Source of the DNA: Sneathia vaginalis
GTDB lineage: Bacteria; Fusobacteriota; Fusobacteriia; Fusobacteriales; Leptotrichiaceae
Assembly (NCBI RefSeq): GCF_000973085.1
Contig: NZ_CP011280.1
Location: 1,190,662-1,254,661, forward strand
Reading direction: 5' to 3'
Length of the DNA: 64,000 nucleotides
Position numbers and translations under genes: made by a program. The notes beneath the pieces are model-generated. The model was not told the DNA's origin. It did no database searches and was given only the letters and a program-made list of their open reading frames with translations. Positions 46,880 through 56,830 of the stretch are shown in pieces; the first letter of the stretch is position 1, and each line of letters starts with the position of its first letter.

Positions 46880-47480
46880 AGAAGCTTGTATAGGTTCAAT
46901 AAAAGAAGCTCTACTTGTACAAAAAAACGGTGCAAATAGAATTGAACTTTGTGATAATTTAGAAGAGGGTGGAACAACTCCATCGTATGGGACTATAAAA
47001 AAATGTATTGATTTACTAAATATCCCTATAGCTTGTATGATAAGACCTCGTGTTGGGAACTTTACATACACTAAAGAAGAAATTGAAGTTATGATAGAGG
47101 ACATCAAAGTTTGTAAACAACTAGGTGTTGAATCTGTTGTGTTTGGTGTTTTAAAAGAAGACAACACATTAGATATTGAAAATATGAAAATATTATGTGA
47201 GGTAGCAAAACCTTTAAATATTGTTTTTCATAAGGCAATTGATGAAACTAGAAACCCTTTAGATTTAGTTGATACACTATATAGTCTTGGAGTTAATAGA
47301 ATCCTTACTTCTGGTACAAAAAATACTGCTATTGAAGGTAGTGATATTATTAATTCTTTAATTGAAAAATGTAGAGATAAAATAACCATAGTTGCTGCAG
47401 GTAAAGTTACAAAAGATAATCTAGAATACTTAAGTAATCTATTACATACAGACCAATTTCATGGTAAAAAAATTGTATAA
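46872..47480 (+). CDS. cutC: CutC family protein
   Basis: A 202-residue TIM-barrel protein of the CutC family, long linked to copper homeostasis though its true function is uncertain. Family marks: KEACIGSIKEALLVQKNGANRIELC at the start (two parts), CMIRPRVGNFTY, FHKAIDETRNP, and VNRILTSGTKNTAIEG. E. coli CutC is 248 residues; this copy is short at the C-terminus. It overlaps the AhpF-domain gene by 8 bases. Confidence 0.9.
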   Translation: MIKEACIGSIKEALLVQKNGANRIELCDNLEEGGTTPSYGTIKKCIDLLNIPIACMIRPRVGNFTYTKEEIEVMIEDIKVCKQLGVESVVFGVLKEDNTLDIENMKILCEVAKPLNIVFHKAIDETRNPLDLVDTLYSLGVNRILTSGTKNTAIEGSDIINSLIEKCRDKITIVAAGKVTKDNLEYLSNLLHTDQFHGKKIV

Positions 47481-47508
47481 AAAATTGGACTTATTCGGTC
47501 CAATTTTT
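47481..47508. terminator. Bidirectional terminator between cutC and ruvX
   Basis: Ten-bp stem AAAATTGGAC/GTCCAATTTT with a 7-base loop between convergent genes; T-rich on both strands. Confidence 0.85.
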
Positions 47509-47928
47509 CTTATTCATACTATTTTTTTTATCTAAAAATGTCTGTAATATTATTGTCGCTGCTATCTGATCAACAACTTGTCTTTTTTGCTTAGCATTTT
47601 TCTTAGAAGTTCTTAAATAGAATTCAGCTTGTTTTGTTGTCAATCTTTCATCAATATAATATATATTGATTTTAGGCTCTTTTTTCTTTAATTCTAGTGA
47701 AAACTTTTCTACCTTTTCTACCTGTATTTCACTATTACCATTAAGTCTTAAAGGTTTACCTATTACTAACTCGTAGCTGTTTTCTTCCTTACAAATTTCT
47801 AATATCCTTGTTATAGCATCTTCTTTTTGCCTATTTATCGTACAATATCCAGTAGCTAATATCTCAAGTGTATCACAAGTAGAAATTCCTATTCTTGTAT
47901 CTCCATAATCAATTCCTATATACTTCAT
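47491..47928 (-). CDS. ruvX: Putative pre-16S rRNA nuclease RuvX/YqgF
   Basis: A 145-residue RNase H-fold protein. It starts MKYIGIDYGDTRIGIS (first catalytic aspartate), has LVIGKPLRLNG in the middle and YIDERLTTKQAE with a further acidic residue. In E. coli it helps mature the 16S rRNA 5' end. Its start overlaps the stop of the ADP-ribosylglycohydrolase gene by 1 base. Confidence 0.95.
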   Translation of the reverse strand: MKYIGIDYGDTRIGISTCDTLEILATGYCTINRQKEDAITRILEICKEENSYELVIGKPLRLNGNSEIQVEKVEKFSLELKKKEPKINIYYIDERLTTKQAEFYLRTSKKNAKQKRQVVDQIAATIILQTFLDKKNSMNKKNWTE

Positions 47929-48716
47929 TATCTTCCTTCTATATATTTTTCAAAATCTTCTAGTATTTTAAGTAATGGTTTGTCTAAAAATTTTTTTGCT
48001 TCCTCTTGCATACTTTTTTCTATACCATAGTAAGCCTGTGCAACACCTCCACAAATAGCACCTATAGTATCACTATCTCCACCAATTGAAATTGCATTTC
48101 TTATTGCATCTTCAAAACTAGTAGATTCAAAAAATGCTTCTAGGGCTTGTGGAACACTATTTTGACAAGTTTCAGTGAACTCATAACTGTCTCTTATTTC
48201 ATCTAATTTAAAGTCGATGTTATAGTAATTTTTAATTACATATTCTTTGATTTCTTCTTTACTTTTACCTATTCTAGCAAGATATATACAACATGCTATA
48301 GCTCTTGCACCCTTTATACCTTCAGGATGATTATGACTTACACTTGTTACAATATCAGATAATTTCACTGCTTCTTCTAAGTCTTTTGATAAAAATCCCA
48401 CAGCACTTATTCTCATAGCAGCACCATTACCAAAGCTATTATATGGTTTAGGGTTATAGAATATCCAATCAAAAAAGTTAAGTCCATACCCACAATCTGG
48501 ATAATTTCTACCTATAGTTTGCATATAGTAAATAGCTTTCTCTTTTAAATCTGAATAATCTTTTTTACTCTCCATTAGTGCTTTAGCAATAGCTAAACTC
48601 ATAATGCTATCATCAGTAAAAAAGCATTCATTTGAAAAGAACTCAAAATCTTTTTTCCTATAATTATTAAACTCAAAACGTGACCCAACAATATCACCTA
48701 TAATAGCTCCTAGCAT
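47928..48716 (-). CDS. ADP-ribosylglycohydrolase family protein
   Basis: A 262-residue member of the DraG/ARH family, which removes ADP-ribose from proteins or other acceptors using paired Mg ions. Metal-binding acidic motifs are FTDDSIMSLA near the N-terminus and GGDSDTIGAICG near the C-terminus; AIIGDIVGSRFE opens the protein. It sits between alaS and ruvX with 10 bases or less to each, an unexpected place for a signalling hydrolase. No ADP-ribosyltransferase was recognised in the window. The acceptor is unknown. Confidence 0.93.
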   Translation of the reverse strand: MLGAIIGDIVGSRFEFNNYRKKDFEFFSNECFFTDDSIMSLAIAKALMESKKDYSDLKEKAIYYMQTIGRNYPDCGYGLNFFDWIFYNPKPYNSFGNGAAMRISAVGFLSKDLEEAVKLSDIVTSVSHNHPEGIKGARAIACCIYLARIGKSKEEIKEYVIKNYYNIDFKLDEIRDSYEFTETCQNSVPQALEAFFESTSFEDAIRNAISIGGDSDTIGAICGGVAQAYYGIEKSMQEEAKKFLDKPLLKILEDFEKYIEGR

Positions 48717-48726
48717 GATTACCTCT

Positions 48727-51303
48727 TTAACATAATATATTTTCTACTTTTTCTAATGCTTCATTTAATTTTGCAACATCTTTACCACCTGCTTGTGCAA
48801 AGTCTGGTTTTCCACCACCATTACCACCTGTAATTTGGGCTACTGTCTTAACTATATCTCCTGCCTTATACTTCTTAGTTAATTCTTTTGATACTCCACA
48901 AGCAAATCCTATTTTATCATCATTTACTGTTGCAAGTAGAACTATTACGTTATCTACTTTATTCTTTATCTTGTCAATATAAGTCTTTAAGTCTTTTTGT
49001 TCTGCTTTTACCTTTTTAACTATTAGACTTACTCCATTTATATCCTTCTTTTCACTAATTATTCCAGATATTTTATGACTTATTAATTCATCTTTTAAGC
49101 TTTCAACTTCTTTTTCTAATTCTGTATTTTTTTCTATGCTCTTTTTAACTGTATCTTGTAATTGATGTACATCAGTCTTAAATTCATCTGCAACATTTTG
49201 TAGTAAATCTCTATTTTCGTTTACATAATCATACGCACCAAAACCTGTTACAGCTTCTATTCTTCTAACTCCACTCGCTTTTGCTTGTTCAGATAGAATA
49301 TAGAAAGAACCTATAACTCCTGTGCTAGGACAGTGTGTTCCTCCACAAAGTTCTGCTGAATATCCAACTATATCTACTACTCTAACTATATCCTTATACT
49401 TTTCATCAAACAAGGCTATTGCACCCATTTTATCAGCAACATCCTTTGTTGTGTTAGTAACTTCTAGTTTCATATCTTTTTGTATGATTTCATTAACTCT
49501 TCTTTCAATTTTTCTTAGAGTTTCTTTATCTATTACCTTACCATAAGTAAAGTCAAATCTTAATCCCTTATCATATACTAGTGAACCTGCTTGATTAACA
49601 TGATCTCCTAAGATTTCTTTTACTGCTCTATGTAAGATATGTGTTGCTGTATGGTTTCTCATTGTCTTAGCTCTAAAGTCTTTATCTACTTCTAGTTCTA
49701 CTACATCTCCAACACTAGGTATTTCACCATCAATTGTAACATAGTGAATGAATATATCAGACTTCTTTATTAAATCTTTAACTGTTGCCTTGAAACTATC
49801 GTTATATATCACTCCATGGTCACTTACTTGTCCACCTTGAGCAGCATAAAATGGTGTCTTATCAAATATCATTTCATATGTATCTTCATCTTTTTTTGAT
49901 ATATGCAGAATTTCTGCTCTATCTTTTAGAGTTTCATAACCAGTAAACTTAGTTTCACCATGTTGTTTGTAGAAATTAGAGATAAATTCATCTTTTATCA
50001 TATCACTCATAACTACTCTTGAGCTTTTTGATCTTTGCACTTGTTCTTCTAACTTCTTATTAAACTCTTCTTCAGAAACTTCTATATTATGTTGTTCACA
50101 CACTAACTTAGTTAATTCAAATGGGAAACCAAATGTATCGTATAACTTAAATGTTGTACTTCCATCTATTTTTACCCCTTTAGTTATATCATCTAAAAGT
50201 AATTCTGTTCCAGCTTTCAATGTCTTAGCAAATTTTTCTTCTTCAGATCGTATAACATCTTTAATTTCTTCTTTTTTATCTACTAATTCTGGATAAGCTT
50301 CTTTCATAGTTTCAACTACAGAATCTACTATCTTATACAAGAAAGTTTCACCCTTATTAAATATTTCCTTATTTGCAATACTTCCAGCACCATAAGCTCT
50401 TCTTATTAATTTCTTTAAGATATATCCTCTTCCTTCATTTGATGGTAATACTCCATCACAAATTAAAAATGTAGCTGCTCTTACGTGGTCTGCTATTATT
50501 CTAATTGCTGTATTATCTTTTTCAGTTAAGTTTACTACATCCTTAATACTCTTAATTATCTTTTCAAATATATCTGTATCAAAGTTATTAGACTTATGTT
50601 GTACAACAGAGGCAACTCTTTCTAATCCTGCTCCTGTATCTATATTCTTTTCTGGTAATGGAACTAAACTTCCATCTTCTTTTTTATTCCATTCAGTAAA
50701 TACTAAATTCCATATTTCAAGGAATCTATCTCCTTCATCTCCAGGCTTACAATTTATTTCTTCATTGTTTTTACCCATATTTAAAGTGTCATAATATATT
50801 TCACTACAAGGTCCACAAGAACCTATAGGTCCTGCTGCCCACCAGTTATCTTCATCACCTAATCTAACTATATGTGTTGGGTCTATACCTATTTCATCTT
50901 TCCATATGCTGTATGCTTCATCATCAGTCTTGTACACTGAAACATAAAGTCTGTCTTTATCTATTTTCAACACTTCTGTTATATATTCCCATGACCAACA
51001 AATTGCTTCTTTTTTAAAGTAATCTCCAAATGAGAAATTCCCTAACATTTCAAAAAAAGTATGGTGTCTTGGTGTTCTTCCAACATTTTCCAAGTCATTA
51101 GTTCTTATACATTTTTGATATGTTGTTACTCTTTTTGTAGGAGCCTTTTTTTCTCCTAAAAAGAACTTCTTAAATGGTACCATACCTGCTACTGTTAAAA
51201 GTAGAGTTTTATCTTCTGGTATCAATGAAGCACTCTCAAAATGTTGATGTTTCTTACTTTCAAAAAATTCTATAAAGCTTCTTCTTAATTCATTACCAGT
51301 CAT
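48727..51303 (-). CDS. alaS: Alanine-tRNA ligase
   Basis: Class II synthetase of 858 residues: catalytic core (RTPRHHTFFEMLGNFSFGDYF), editing domain with HTATHILHRAV and the ligand pair in CGGTHCPSTG, and a C-terminal C-Ala domain ending GGNGGGKPDFAQAGGKD. Start is ATG at 51303 with AGGAAGG upstream. The longer frame to 51366 overlaps both mutS and the promoter, so it is rejected. Confidence 0.98.
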   Translation of the reverse strand: MTGNELRRSFIEFFESKKHQHFESASLIPEDKTLLLTVAGMVPFKKFFLGEKKAPTKRVTTYQKCIRTNDLENVGRTPRHHTFFEMLGNFSFGDYFKKEAICWSWEYITEVLKIDKDRLYVSVYKTDDEAYSIWKDEIGIDPTHIVRLGDEDNWWAAGPIGSCGPCSEIYYDTLNMGKNNEEINCKPGDEGDRFLEIWNLVFTEWNKKEDGSLVPLPEKNIDTGAGLERVASVVQHKSNNFDTDIFEKIIKSIKDVVNLTEKDNTAIRIIADHVRAATFLICDGVLPSNEGRGYILKKLIRRAYGAGSIANKEIFNKGETFLYKIVDSVVETMKEAYPELVDKKEEIKDVIRSEEEKFAKTLKAGTELLLDDITKGVKIDGSTTFKLYDTFGFPFELTKLVCEQHNIEVSEEEFNKKLEEQVQRSKSSRVVMSDMIKDEFISNFYKQHGETKFTGYETLKDRAEILHISKKDEDTYEMIFDKTPFYAAQGGQVSDHGVIYNDSFKATVKDLIKKSDIFIHYVTIDGEIPSVGDVVELEVDKDFRAKTMRNHTATHILHRAVKEILGDHVNQAGSLVYDKGLRFDFTYGKVIDKETLRKIERRVNEIIQKDMKLEVTNTTKDVADKMGAIALFDEKYKDIVRVVDIVGYSAELCGGTHCPSTGVIGSFYILSEQAKASGVRRIEAVTGFGAYDYVNENRDLLQNVADEFKTDVHQLQDTVKKSIEKNTELEKEVESLKDELISHKISGIISEKKDINGVSLIVKKVKAEQKDLKTYIDKIKNKVDNVIVLLATVNDDKIGFACGVSKELTKKYKAGDIVKTVAQITGGNGGGKPDFAQAGGKDVAKLNEALEKVENILC

Positions 51304-51334
51304 AATTTTTTCCTTCCTATTGCTTTTTTCAATT

Positions 51335-51363
51335 ATTATACCACACCTATTCAATATTGTTAA
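51335..51363 (-). promoter_or_regulatory. alaS promoter
   Basis: On the minus strand TTAACA (51358-51363), a 17-bp spacer ending in TGG, and TATAAT (51335-51340): both a -35 and an extended -10. It overlaps the last codons of mutS. Confidence 0.8.
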
Positions 51364-53923
51364 CAAAGTCCTTTAAGTCTTGTAAGATATTTAATGCCTT
51401 TAATGGTGTTATATTATTAATATCTATCTGTTTAATTTCATCTCTTAATTCTTCTAATTCTTCATTTCTTTTTTCTTCATTCACTTTTTCTACATAACTA
51501 GGATTATCAAATAGAGATAATTGCCCTATATTCTCATTTTTCACAACCATGTTGTTTCTATCTTCTAACTTAGAAAGTATTAGCTTAGACTCTCTTAATA
51601 TACTTTGAGGTAAACCTGCTAATTTAGCAACATATGTTCCATAAGATTTATCAGCACTTCCACAAGTTATTGTTCTCAAGAAAATTACACGAGAATTCTT
51701 TTCTTCCACATTTATTCTGTAATTTACCACTCTTTCATACTTAGATTCTAACTCATTTAATTCATGGTAGTGTGTTGCAAATATTGTTTTTGCACGAATA
51801 TTATCATGTATATATGATGATATTGCTGTAGCTAGTGCCATACCATCATATGTTGATGTTCCACGACCAACTTCATCTAGTATGATAAGACTCTTACTTG
51901 TAGCAGTATTTAATATTTGTGAAACTTCACTCATTTCAACCATAAATGTACTTTGCCCAGTTAATATATCATCACTAGCACCTATTCTTGTTAAAAACTT
52001 ATCTACTATGCATAGATTTGCTGATTTTGCTGGAACATACATTCCAATTTGTGCCATTATACATATTAGTGCTATTTGTTTCATATATGTTGATTTACCT
52101 GCCATATTAGGCCCTGTTAGTATTATGAAGTTCTTTTCTTTGGTAAAATGTACATCGTTTTCTATAAACTGCGTGGGGATAAGTTGTTCTACTATTGGAT
52201 GTCTACCATTTAGTATGTGTATTACTCCCTCATCATTAAATTCAGGTAAACAATATCCATTGCTTATACTAACAAATGCATATGATGCCATTACATCTAT
52301 ATATGCTACTATATTAGACAATTGTAGCAAGACATCTTTTTCTTGTTTGATAAGATTGCTTAATTCTTTAAACAAGTTATACTCTAACTCTACTAATCTA
52401 GCCTTAGCATTAATTATCTTATCCTCGTATTCCTTTAGCTCTTCTGTTATATATCTCTCACAATTTGCTAATGTTTGCTTTCTAACATATCTACTCGGAA
52501 CATCCTTTATATTCGTTTTTGACACTTCAATAAAGTAACCAAACACCTTGTTATACTTAATCTTTAAAAACTTAATCCCTGTTTTTTCTTTTTCCTCTTG
52601 CTCTATATTCACCAAATACTCTTTACCATGTTTAAGTATCATATTTAATTCACTAATTAAAGGATTAAAGTTTTCATTTATCATACCACCTTCTCTTACA
52701 GAAAATGGTGGATTTAGAACTAAATACCTATCTATTTCATTACATAATTCTCCTAAAAAATCTGTTTTAATACTAGAGAACTTTTCAGGCCATAGTTCTA
52801 TTATTTTAATATAGCTTTTGAAAGTATAGTATAGGGCTCTAATATCCTTTGCATTTTCATTACCAAATACTATTTTACTTAATATTCTTTGCATATCATA
52901 AGTACTAGCTAAATTCTCTCTTAAATCTTCTCTTAAAAGTGTATTATCTATCAAGTATTTAACATCTTTTTGTCTTTCTATTATCTTATCCTTATCTATT
53001 AAGGGATAGTTAATATATTCTTTTAAAAGTCTTGTACCCATAGCTGTTTTACACTTATCTAGTACCCATAAAAGACTACCATAGCTTGTTTTGTCTCTCT
53101 GATTCTTTATTAACTCCAAATTCTTTGATGTATTAATATTTATACCAGCATAATTACCATCATTTATTACTGTAATCTTCGGTATGTTTATATCCACATT
53201 AATCTGTGTTTCTAATATATACTCTAGTAAACCTGCACATGAATCTATTAATGTCTTATCATCTAACCCAAAACTATCAAGACTAGTCAAAGAAAAATAG
53301 CTACTTAAAAATTCCACAGAATTTTTAGGCTTGTCTATTATACTCGTACTTATTTCTTTCCCATTCAAATATTCCTTAACATTAGGATAAGTATACTTTG
53401 TCATTAATAGTTCTTTTACATCTAGCATATATATTAATGAATTAATATTTTTTGTATCTACTATACACGCATTAAACACCCCTGTCGTTATATCCACATA
53501 AGAAAAATATGCCTTATCATTTTCTGTAATAACGCAAGCTATGTAGTTATTAGACTTTGCATCCAAATTTTCTACATCTATTACAGTACCTGGAGTAATG
53601 ACTTTAATAACTTCTCTTTTTACTATACCTTTTGCAAGTTTAGGATCTTCCATCTGCTCACATATTGCGACCTTGTAACCTGCATCAACCAATTTTGAGA
53701 TATATCCACTAACACTGTGGTATGGAACTCCTGCTAAAGGAACATCCTCACCTTTTTCTCTATTTCTCTTGGTTAATGTTAAACCTAAGACCTTAGATGC
53801 TATTATTGCATCGTTAAAGAACATCTCATAAAAGTCTCCCAATCTAAACATTAATATCTCATCTTTATACTTTCCCTTTATTTCATGATATTGCTTCATT
53901 AAAGGAGTTGTATTATCTTTCAT
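51347..53923 (-). CDS. mutS: DNA mismatch repair protein MutS
   Basis: An 858-residue mismatch-recognition ATPase. The mismatch-contacting motif is FRLGDFYEMF near residue 26, Walker A is LTGPNMAGKSTYMKQ, Walker B is LIILDEVGRGTSTYDG, and ATHYHELNELE follows. Full length with normal order of domains. No mutL in the window. It overlaps the MFS gene by 11 bases. Confidence 0.98.
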   Translation of the reverse strand: MKDNTTPLMKQYHEIKGKYKDEILMFRLGDFYEMFFNDAIIASKVLGLTLTKRNREKGEDVPLAGVPYHSVSGYISKLVDAGYKVAICEQMEDPKLAKGIVKREVIKVITPGTVIDVENLDAKSNNYIACVITENDKAYFSYVDITTGVFNACIVDTKNINSLIYMLDVKELLMTKYTYPNVKEYLNGKEISTSIIDKPKNSVEFLSSYFSLTSLDSFGLDDKTLIDSCAGLLEYILETQINVDINIPKITVINDGNYAGININTSKNLELIKNQRDKTSYGSLLWVLDKCKTAMGTRLLKEYINYPLIDKDKIIERQKDVKYLIDNTLLREDLRENLASTYDMQRILSKIVFGNENAKDIRALYYTFKSYIKIIELWPEKFSSIKTDFLGELCNEIDRYLVLNPPFSVREGGMINENFNPLISELNMILKHGKEYLVNIEQEEKEKTGIKFLKIKYNKVFGYFIEVSKTNIKDVPSRYVRKQTLANCERYITEELKEYEDKIINAKARLVELEYNLFKELSNLIKQEKDVLLQLSNIVAYIDVMASYAFVSISNGYCLPEFNDEGVIHILNGRHPIVEQLIPTQFIENDVHFTKEKNFIILTGPNMAGKSTYMKQIALICIMAQIGMYVPAKSANLCIVDKFLTRIGASDDILTGQSTFMVEMSEVSQILNTATSKSLIILDEVGRGTSTYDGMALATAISSYIHDNIRAKTIFATHYHELNELESKYERVVNYRINVEEKNSRVIFLRTITCGSADKSYGTYVAKLAGLPQSILRESKLILSKLEDRNNMVVKNENIGQLSLFDNPSYVEKVNEEKRNEELEELRDEIKQIDINNITPLKALNILQDLKDFVNNIE

Positions 53924-55181
53924 TTCTTACACCTTGCTTTACAACTAACTTAAAAAATACAACCAACATACTGATTATTGTAATTATTGTAACTATTACA
54001 AAAATTATCTTTGGATCTTCTTTTACTGACTTTGAAAGTACTACATATATTCTATCACCAAAAAATATTCCAAAGGCAAAAAATGCTTGAAATATACCCA
54101 TACTAATATTTCTGTTCTTTTGTTCAAAATATTGTAGTGCTATTGAGATAAGTGAAATATATGTTCCACCATAACCAAAGCCATTAAATATATATCCAAA
54201 AAAGGCTAAGTATGGATTGTTGGTAAATAGGATTATTGCATAAAAGCACAAAAAGCTCCCAAGACTTAGTAATAGCGTCTTTTCTATACCTAATTTTTTC
54301 TTGAAATATGTACCAACTAATACACTTGCTATTAACTGTGGTGTTGCAAACATAGTATCAAGATACGCTAGCATTATTGCTGGCATATTTAAGTACTTTC
54401 TAGCATACACTATCATATTAGGACCACTTGTCGAAAACTTTACAAATGATATTATTATCCCTATCACACAAACCACTAAAAATCTTTTGTTTGTTAAGAC
54501 TATTCTAACTTTTTCTCTTGAAAATTGTGATTTGTTCTCGATTTCTCTCATATTCATACTTATGATAAGAGAGATTAGACCTATGGTACAAGAAAATAGC
54601 CAAAGATAATTGTAGTTCTTGTAACTCCCGTATGTCCCTATATACTGTATAGGTGCTGCCATAAATTCTGCTAATAGAGGGGCAACTGCTAAAATAGACG
54701 CTGACACTGATGCATTGCTCTCAGAAAATGTTTCAGAAAACATTACATTAAATACAGCTAGCATAGATGCACCTAATCCCATAGCTAATGAAGAATAATA
54801 TACCGCCTCTATACTTGGTCTTTTAAACACTGTAAACGACGTTACTACTATTATCCCCATAGCAATTTGTATAAATACTTTTCTTTTTTGTAATATATCT
54901 GTTAAAAAAAATACTGGAAGTCTTACTATACAGCTAATAAGTCCATATGCAGATGTAACTTGAGAAGCAATTATTAGACTACCTCCAAGTCCTCCCATAC
55001 TTATTGGGTCTACTATATACACCTTCCTATATGCCCTTATTATACTAATACTTGTCCAAAATAGGACTAACATCCAAAATATTATCTTTTGATTTTTGTT
55101 TAATTTGTACTTTTTAGATAATACGTAGATTATCACACCTGTAAATATTACCATTACTATTGATAAAATTATCTTCCCCAT
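53913..55181 (-). CDS. Major facilitator superfamily transporter
   Basis: A 422-residue protein with about twelve transmembrane spans in two halves and a cytoplasmic loop rich in charge near the middle (NMREIENKSQFSREKVR). The MFS-type loop after span two (VRLPVFFLTDILQKRKV) is visible. Substrate unknown. It precedes mutS with an 11-base overlap and is divergent from the NUDIX gene; the 114-base gap between them holds the NUDIX promoter. Confidence 0.85.
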   Translation of the reverse strand: MGKIILSIVMVIFTGVIIYVLSKKYKLNKNQKIIFWMLVLFWTSISIIRAYRKVYIVDPISMGGLGGSLIIASQVTSAYGLISCIVRLPVFFLTDILQKRKVFIQIAMGIIVVTSFTVFKRPSIEAVYYSSLAMGLGASMLAVFNVMFSETFSESNASVSASILAVAPLLAEFMAAPIQYIGTYGSYKNYNYLWLFSCTIGLISLIISMNMREIENKSQFSREKVRIVLTNKRFLVVCVIGIIISFVKFSTSGPNMIVYARKYLNMPAIMLAYLDTMFATPQLIASVLVGTYFKKKLGIEKTLLLSLGSFLCFYAIILFTNNPYLAFFGYIFNGFGYGGTYISLISIALQYFEQKNRNISMGIFQAFFAFGIFFGDRIYVVLSKSVKEDPKIIFVIVTIITIISMLVVFFKLVVKQGVRNER

Positions 55182-55244
55182 TCATTCTCCTAACTTTGTC
55201 ATATTATCTCTAATTATATCAAAAATACCTAAAAATATCTATAT

Positions 55245-55273
55245 TTGACTAAAAGTTGTAGATATAGTAAAAT
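55245..55273 (+). promoter_or_regulatory. Promoter of the NUDIX operon
   Basis: TTGACT (55245-55250), 17-bp spacer, TAAAAT (55268-55273); the NUDIX ATG at 55296 follows an AGAAAGGA site. Confidence 0.75.
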
Positions 55274-55295
55274 TTCATCATAGAAAGGACAAAAA

Positions 55296-55805
55296 ATGGA
55301 AGGTATAAGACAAAATTTTAAATTTTTAATAGGAGAAACTAAGATACATCCAACTACAAAGATAACACTAGAATATTTAGTTAAACAAGATGCTGTATGT
55401 GCTGTAATATTTGATAATACATTAGAAAATGTATATTTAGTTAAGCAATATAGACCTGGTTGTGACGGATTGTTACTAGAAATAGTAGCTGGGTTAATAG
55501 ATAAAGGTGAAGAACCAATACATGCTGTATATAGAGAAATACTTGAAGAAACTGGATTTTCTAAATCAGACTTTTCTAGATTTGTAAAACTAGAAAACGC
55601 ACAATATGTAAGTCCAGGATATACAACAGAAAAACTGTATTACTATGCTGGGGTACTAAAAAAAGATGCCAAACCTAAAGAACAACATTTAGATTTAGGA
55701 GAAGATATTACTGTGGTTAAAATGAGTACTAAAGAAATACTAAAAACATCAGTAGACAGTAAGACAACTTTTGCTATCAGCTATTTTTTAGGAGTATTAA
55801 AATGA
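55296..55805 (+). CDS. NUDIX hydrolase, ADP-ribose pyrophosphatase type
   Basis: A 169-residue enzyme with a full Nudix box (GLIDKGEEPIHAVYREILEE-TG, about residues 70-92) and the ADPRase-type proline-containing VSPGYTTEKLYYYAG downstream. It likely splits ADP-ribose to AMP and ribose 5-phosphate, or a related nucleotide sugar. It leads an operon with the next three genes (overlaps of 4 and 20 bases, then an 8-base gap). Confidence 0.92.
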   Translation: MEGIRQNFKFLIGETKIHPTTKITLEYLVKQDAVCAVIFDNTLENVYLVKQYRPGCDGLLLEIVAGLIDKGEEPIHAVYREILEETGFSKSDFSRFVKLENAQYVSPGYTTEKLYYYAGVLKKDAKPKEQHLDLGEDITVVKMSTKEILKTSVDSKTTFAISYFLGVLK

Positions 55806-56164
55806 ATTTAATTAATTACATTAGGTCTTTTTTTAAAGAAACTTTAGTAGTTAAAAATGACCTTGGAATTTTAAATAATAGATTTGTAATTAACTTTAAA
55901 GATGCAAAAATAGCTATGGTCAATTGTTTGAAAATTGCTATGCAACGTAGTACAGGAAATATTGGGATAATAGACCTAAAGATATCAGTATACACTGAGA
56001 ATGAACTTGTAAAAGTTAAAGATTTTAAAAATTCTATGAAAATTTTATCTGGAATAAAGAAGTATAATAAGGAGAGCTTCGATTCTTTTCTTAATAAGTT
56101 TTTTAACAGTAAGATAAGAGAGACAATTGAAAGTGAATTAAAGAATGAAGATACTTGGCTATGA
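55802..56164 (+). CDS. Hypothetical protein, 120 residues
   Basis: I do not recognise this protein. It has no signal peptide or membrane span, is strongly basic, and has an alpha/beta pattern; SFFKETLVVKNDLGIL near the start and FLNKFFNSKIRETIESEL near the end are likely helices. It overlaps the NUDIX gene by 4 bases and the metallopeptidase gene by 20, so it is translated with them. Confidence 0.75.
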   Translation: MNLINYIRSFFKETLVVKNDLGILNNRFVINFKDAKIAMVNCLKIAMQRSTGNIGIIDLKISVYTENELVKVKDFKNSMKILSGIKKYNKESFDSFLNKFFNSKIRETIESELKNEDTWL

Positions 56165-56822
56165 AATAGAAAGAAAAAGGGTTAAGAATATAAACGTAAG
56201 AATTAGACAAGATGGTAGTGTGTACATATCAGCACCTCTTAATTTACACGAAAAATATATAGAAGATTTTTTGATAAAGAAAAGAGACTGGATAGAAAAA
56301 AATGTTAGTACATTCAAGAAATTTACAAATGCTAAAAACAATCTAGAACTTTACACCGACACTTCCTTTATACTCTACCTAGGAAAAATATACACTCTTC
56401 GTGTATTTCAAAGTCAAAAATTTTTAATCAATATTAATGAGAATGTAGTAGAAATACATACAGATAAAGTGGATAAAGAGAGTATAAAAAACATTGTATA
56501 TACTAAAATATACTATGCAAATGCCAAAATTCTTTTTAAAAAGCGTATGGACTACTACTTAAATTTGACTAACAATGGTAGTATAAAGGAACTTCGTTTG
56601 AGTGTTATGAAAACTAAATGGGGCATTTGTACTCCTGCAAAAAGAAAGATAACGTTGAATATAGAGCTTATGAAAAAAAGTTTAACTGAGATAGACTCTG
56701 TAATAATACACGAAATTGCACATTTAGTTCACCCAAATCACAGCAAAGACTTCTACTTATACATCGATAAATATTTTAAGAACTATAAGGAAATTAACAA
56801 AAAATTAAATAAAATATTATAG
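56145..56822 (+). CDS. YgjP-type zinc metallopeptidase-like protein (DUF45)
   Basis: A 225-residue member of the YgjP/DUF45 family. The zinc motif is VIIHEIAHLVHPNHSKDFY (HExxH plus a downstream His), preceded by KTKWGICTPAKRKITLN. Members are described as metal-dependent hydrolases with either peptidase or nucleotide activity; the true substrate here is not known. It overlaps the previous gene by 20 bases and is 8 bases before the Xaa-Pro peptidase gene. Confidence 0.88.
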   Translation: MKILGYEIERKRVKNINVRIRQDGSVYISAPLNLHEKYIEDFLIKKRDWIEKNVSTFKKFTNAKNNLELYTDTSFILYLGKIYTLRVFQSQKFLININENVVEIHTDKVDKESIKNIVYTKIYYANAKILFKKRMDYYLNLTNNGSIKELRLSVMKTKWGICTPAKRKITLNIELMKKSLTEIDSVIIHEIAHLVHPNHSKDFYLYIDKYFKNYKEINKKLNKIL

Positions 56823-56830
56823 GAGGAATT

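Noticed and set aside
50900..51400. T-box leaders upstream of alaS, ileS, glyQ or proS
   Set aside because: Upstream gaps are short or overlapping and lack a T-box sequence and antiterminator fold; alaS has a leader of about 30 bases only.
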